The translations under genes and the position numbers were made by a program. The notes beneath the pieces are model-generated. The model did not search any database. It was given only the letters and a program-made list of their open reading frames with translations, and was not told the DNA's origin. From Candidatus Daviesbacteria bacterium GW2011_GWA2_42_7 (GTDB lineage: Bacteria > Patescibacteriota > Microgenomatia > Daviesbacterales > UBA10151), in assembly GCA_000997105.1 (NCBI GenBank), contig LCEJ01000073.1:1-5122 (forward strand): a DNA stretch of 5,122 nucleotides. The letters are read 5' to 3'. Positions 4,112 through 5,122 of this stretch are shown here, in pieces; position 1 is the first letter of the stretch; each line of letters starts with the position of its first letter.

Positions 4112-5122
4112 GGTCAAATATTAATATAAAAAGCAGGGCGGCAAAAACAGGCATTCCCCAGAGTAAACCGTCTATGGGGAAAGTTCTAAAAATTAAGTTG
4201 GCGGAGGTGTAGACAATAAGGATTGTTGCCAAAACTGAGATTCCCGAAGCATAAAACAGGTAGGGATTTACAAAAGGCGAACGGGTTAAAACTTGTCTTC
4301 TAAACGACCGGAAATGGAAAGCACCGGCAATCTCAAGAAGTATTAAACTTACCAGGGCGGTTGTCCTTGCTATCTCCAGACTTTGGTTAAAAATATTAAA
4401 AGATATAAAGAAGGTCAAGAGCGTCAAAAAGGCCATAACGGCAGCTGCCGAGAGGGTTAAAACCAAAATCTTTTTACTTATAATGCTTGCTTTCTTTCTT
4501 GGTTTTTCACTCATCACATCTGTTGACGAACGGTTAAATGCCAGGGTTAAGGCAGGGAGATCATCGGTTACCAAATTCATAAACAATATCTGCAAAGCTA
4601 AAAGTAAGGGCACCTGCCAACCCAAAAGAGGGGAAAGCAATACCCCAAAGAAAAGAATCGCCAGTTCGGCATAATTACAGGAAAGCTGGTAACTTACAAA
4701 TTTCCTGATGTTGTTAAAAATTGTCCTGCCTTCTCTAATGGCTACAACGATTGTCGCAAAGTTATCATCTTTTAAGGTAAGGTCTGCCACCGACCGGGAG
4801 ACATCAGTGCCGTTTTTACCCATCGCCACCCCAATATGGGCCTCTTTTAGGGCCGGGGCATCATTAACCCCATCTCCCGTCATTGTTACAATCTCCCCCA
4901 GGTTTTTTAAAATTTTCACCAACCGCAATTTGTGTTCCGGCTTAACCCTGGCAAAAATTACTACCTCTTTAATAATTTTAGAAAGCTCATCATCCGTCAT
5001 TTTATCCAAGTCACTGCCCTCCAACACCTGTCTGCCGGCAGGCAGGCCTTCCCTTAGTAAACCTATTTCAGAGGCCACAGCCTGGGCAGTTTCTTTATGG
5101 TCCCCTGTTATCATCTTTACGG
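4077..5122 (-). CDS. P2-type cation-transporting ATPase (Ca2+-like), C-terminal part
   Basis: The reading frame enters from the right edge (two further codons, Val-Lys, precede MITGDH) and ends with TGA at 4079-4077, giving about 347 residues of a protein normally near 900. Numbering from that Met: MITGDH (1-6, P-domain), VKPEHK (57-62), the hinge TGDGVNDAPALK (79-90) and five or six C-terminal membrane spans (about 145-162, 166-191, 214-238, 249-266, 283-303, 316-334). In the first span, NYAE (147-150) aligns with the SERCA Asn/Glu calcium ligands. In the second, NLVTDDLPA (180-188) matches SERCA 'NLVTDGLPA', keeping the Asn, Thr and Asp ligands. This supports the P2A/B group and divalent cation, probably Ca2+, export. 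The phosphorylation motif DKTG lies outside the window. LPAGRQ (24-29) is an insertion encoded by a palindrome where relatives have about two residues. The 3' end overlaps the convergent transferase by 35 bp. Confidence 0.92.
   Translation of the reverse strand, partial: VKMITGDHKETAQAVASEIGLLREGLPAGRQVLEGSDLDKMTDDELSKIIKEVVIFARVKPEHKLRLVKILKNLGEIVTMTGDGVNDAPALKEAHIGVAMGKNGTDVSRSVADLTLKDDNFATIVVAIREGRTIFNNIRKFVSYQLSCNYAELAILFFGVLLSPLLGWQVPLLLALQILFMNLVTDDLPALTLAFNRSSTDVMSEKPRKKASIISKKILVLTLSAAAVMAFLTLLTFFISFNIFNQSLEIARTTALVSLILLEIAGAFHFRSFRRQVLTRSPFVNPYLFYASGISVLATILIVYTSANLIFRTFPIDGLLWGMPVFAALLFILIFDLKKASASSYAL
5027..5046. repeat. 20-bp palindromic element encoding LPAGRQ inside the ATPase gene
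   Basis: The arms CCTGTCTGCC (5027-5036) and GGCAGGCAGG (5037-5046) are inverted copies with one mismatch (a G-U pair in RNA on one strand) and no loop, centred on GCCGGC. The element is markedly more GC-rich than its surroundings. Read on the minus strand it gives LPAGRQ between LLREG and VLEGSDL, where P-type ATPases usually read like 'LLkeGdrVLtG'. From memory the same LPAGRQ peptide recurs in unrelated CPR proteins, which suggests a dispersed palindromic repeat similar in behaviour to Rickettsia palindromic elements. Confidence 0.75.

Overview
The window looks like a piece of a small-genome candidate-phyla bacterium (Patescibacteria/CPR, most likely a Microgenomates-type lineage). This is inferred from style, not from a marker gene: short membrane-anchored proteins, tandem FemAB-like ligases, gene starts without Shine-Dalgarno sequences, very tight packing, and an LPAGRQV-encoding palindrome inserted in a coding region, which I associate with CPR genomes. 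No rRNA, tRNA, CRISPR array or complete mobile element is visible.

Layout. Bases 1-52 hold the first 17 codons of a minus-strand gene that leaves the window on the left (possibly a transposase, unproven). After a promoter-bearing gap comes a plus-strand, membrane-anchored SurA-like chaperone without a PPIase domain (145-843). It is convergent, with a 5-bp gap, with a minus-strand anchored ectodomain protein of unknown function (849-1460). A 50-bp divergent promoter region (1461-1510) separates that gene from a plus-strand operon: FemAB-like gene 1 (1511 onward, carrying an out-of-frame internal deletion, with its detached C-terminus running to 2460), FemAB-like gene 2 (2460-3365), and a membrane-anchored spermidine-synthase-fold, SAM-binding protein (3341-4111). 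The members overlap by 1 and 25 bp, suggesting translational coupling. A P2-type (Ca2+-like) cation ATPase enters on the minus strand from the right edge and overlaps the 3' end of the operon tail-to-tail by 35 bp.

Theme. Most of the products act at the cell envelope: folding of exported proteins, peptidoglycan cross-bridge or related aminoacyl transfer, an anchored ectodomain, and ion transport. The most notable DNA-level signals are three different heptanucleotide tandem repeats inside coding sequence (155-189, 1816-1847, 2157-2190), each read through in frame; a 20-bp palindrome encoding LPAGRQ inside the ATPase; the decayed FemAB gene 1; and promoters whose -10 boxes lie only 6-9 bp before the start codons, implying leaderless or nearly leaderless mRNAs. 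I see no clearly new multi-gene system. The repeat and palindrome insertions are the observations most worth following up.
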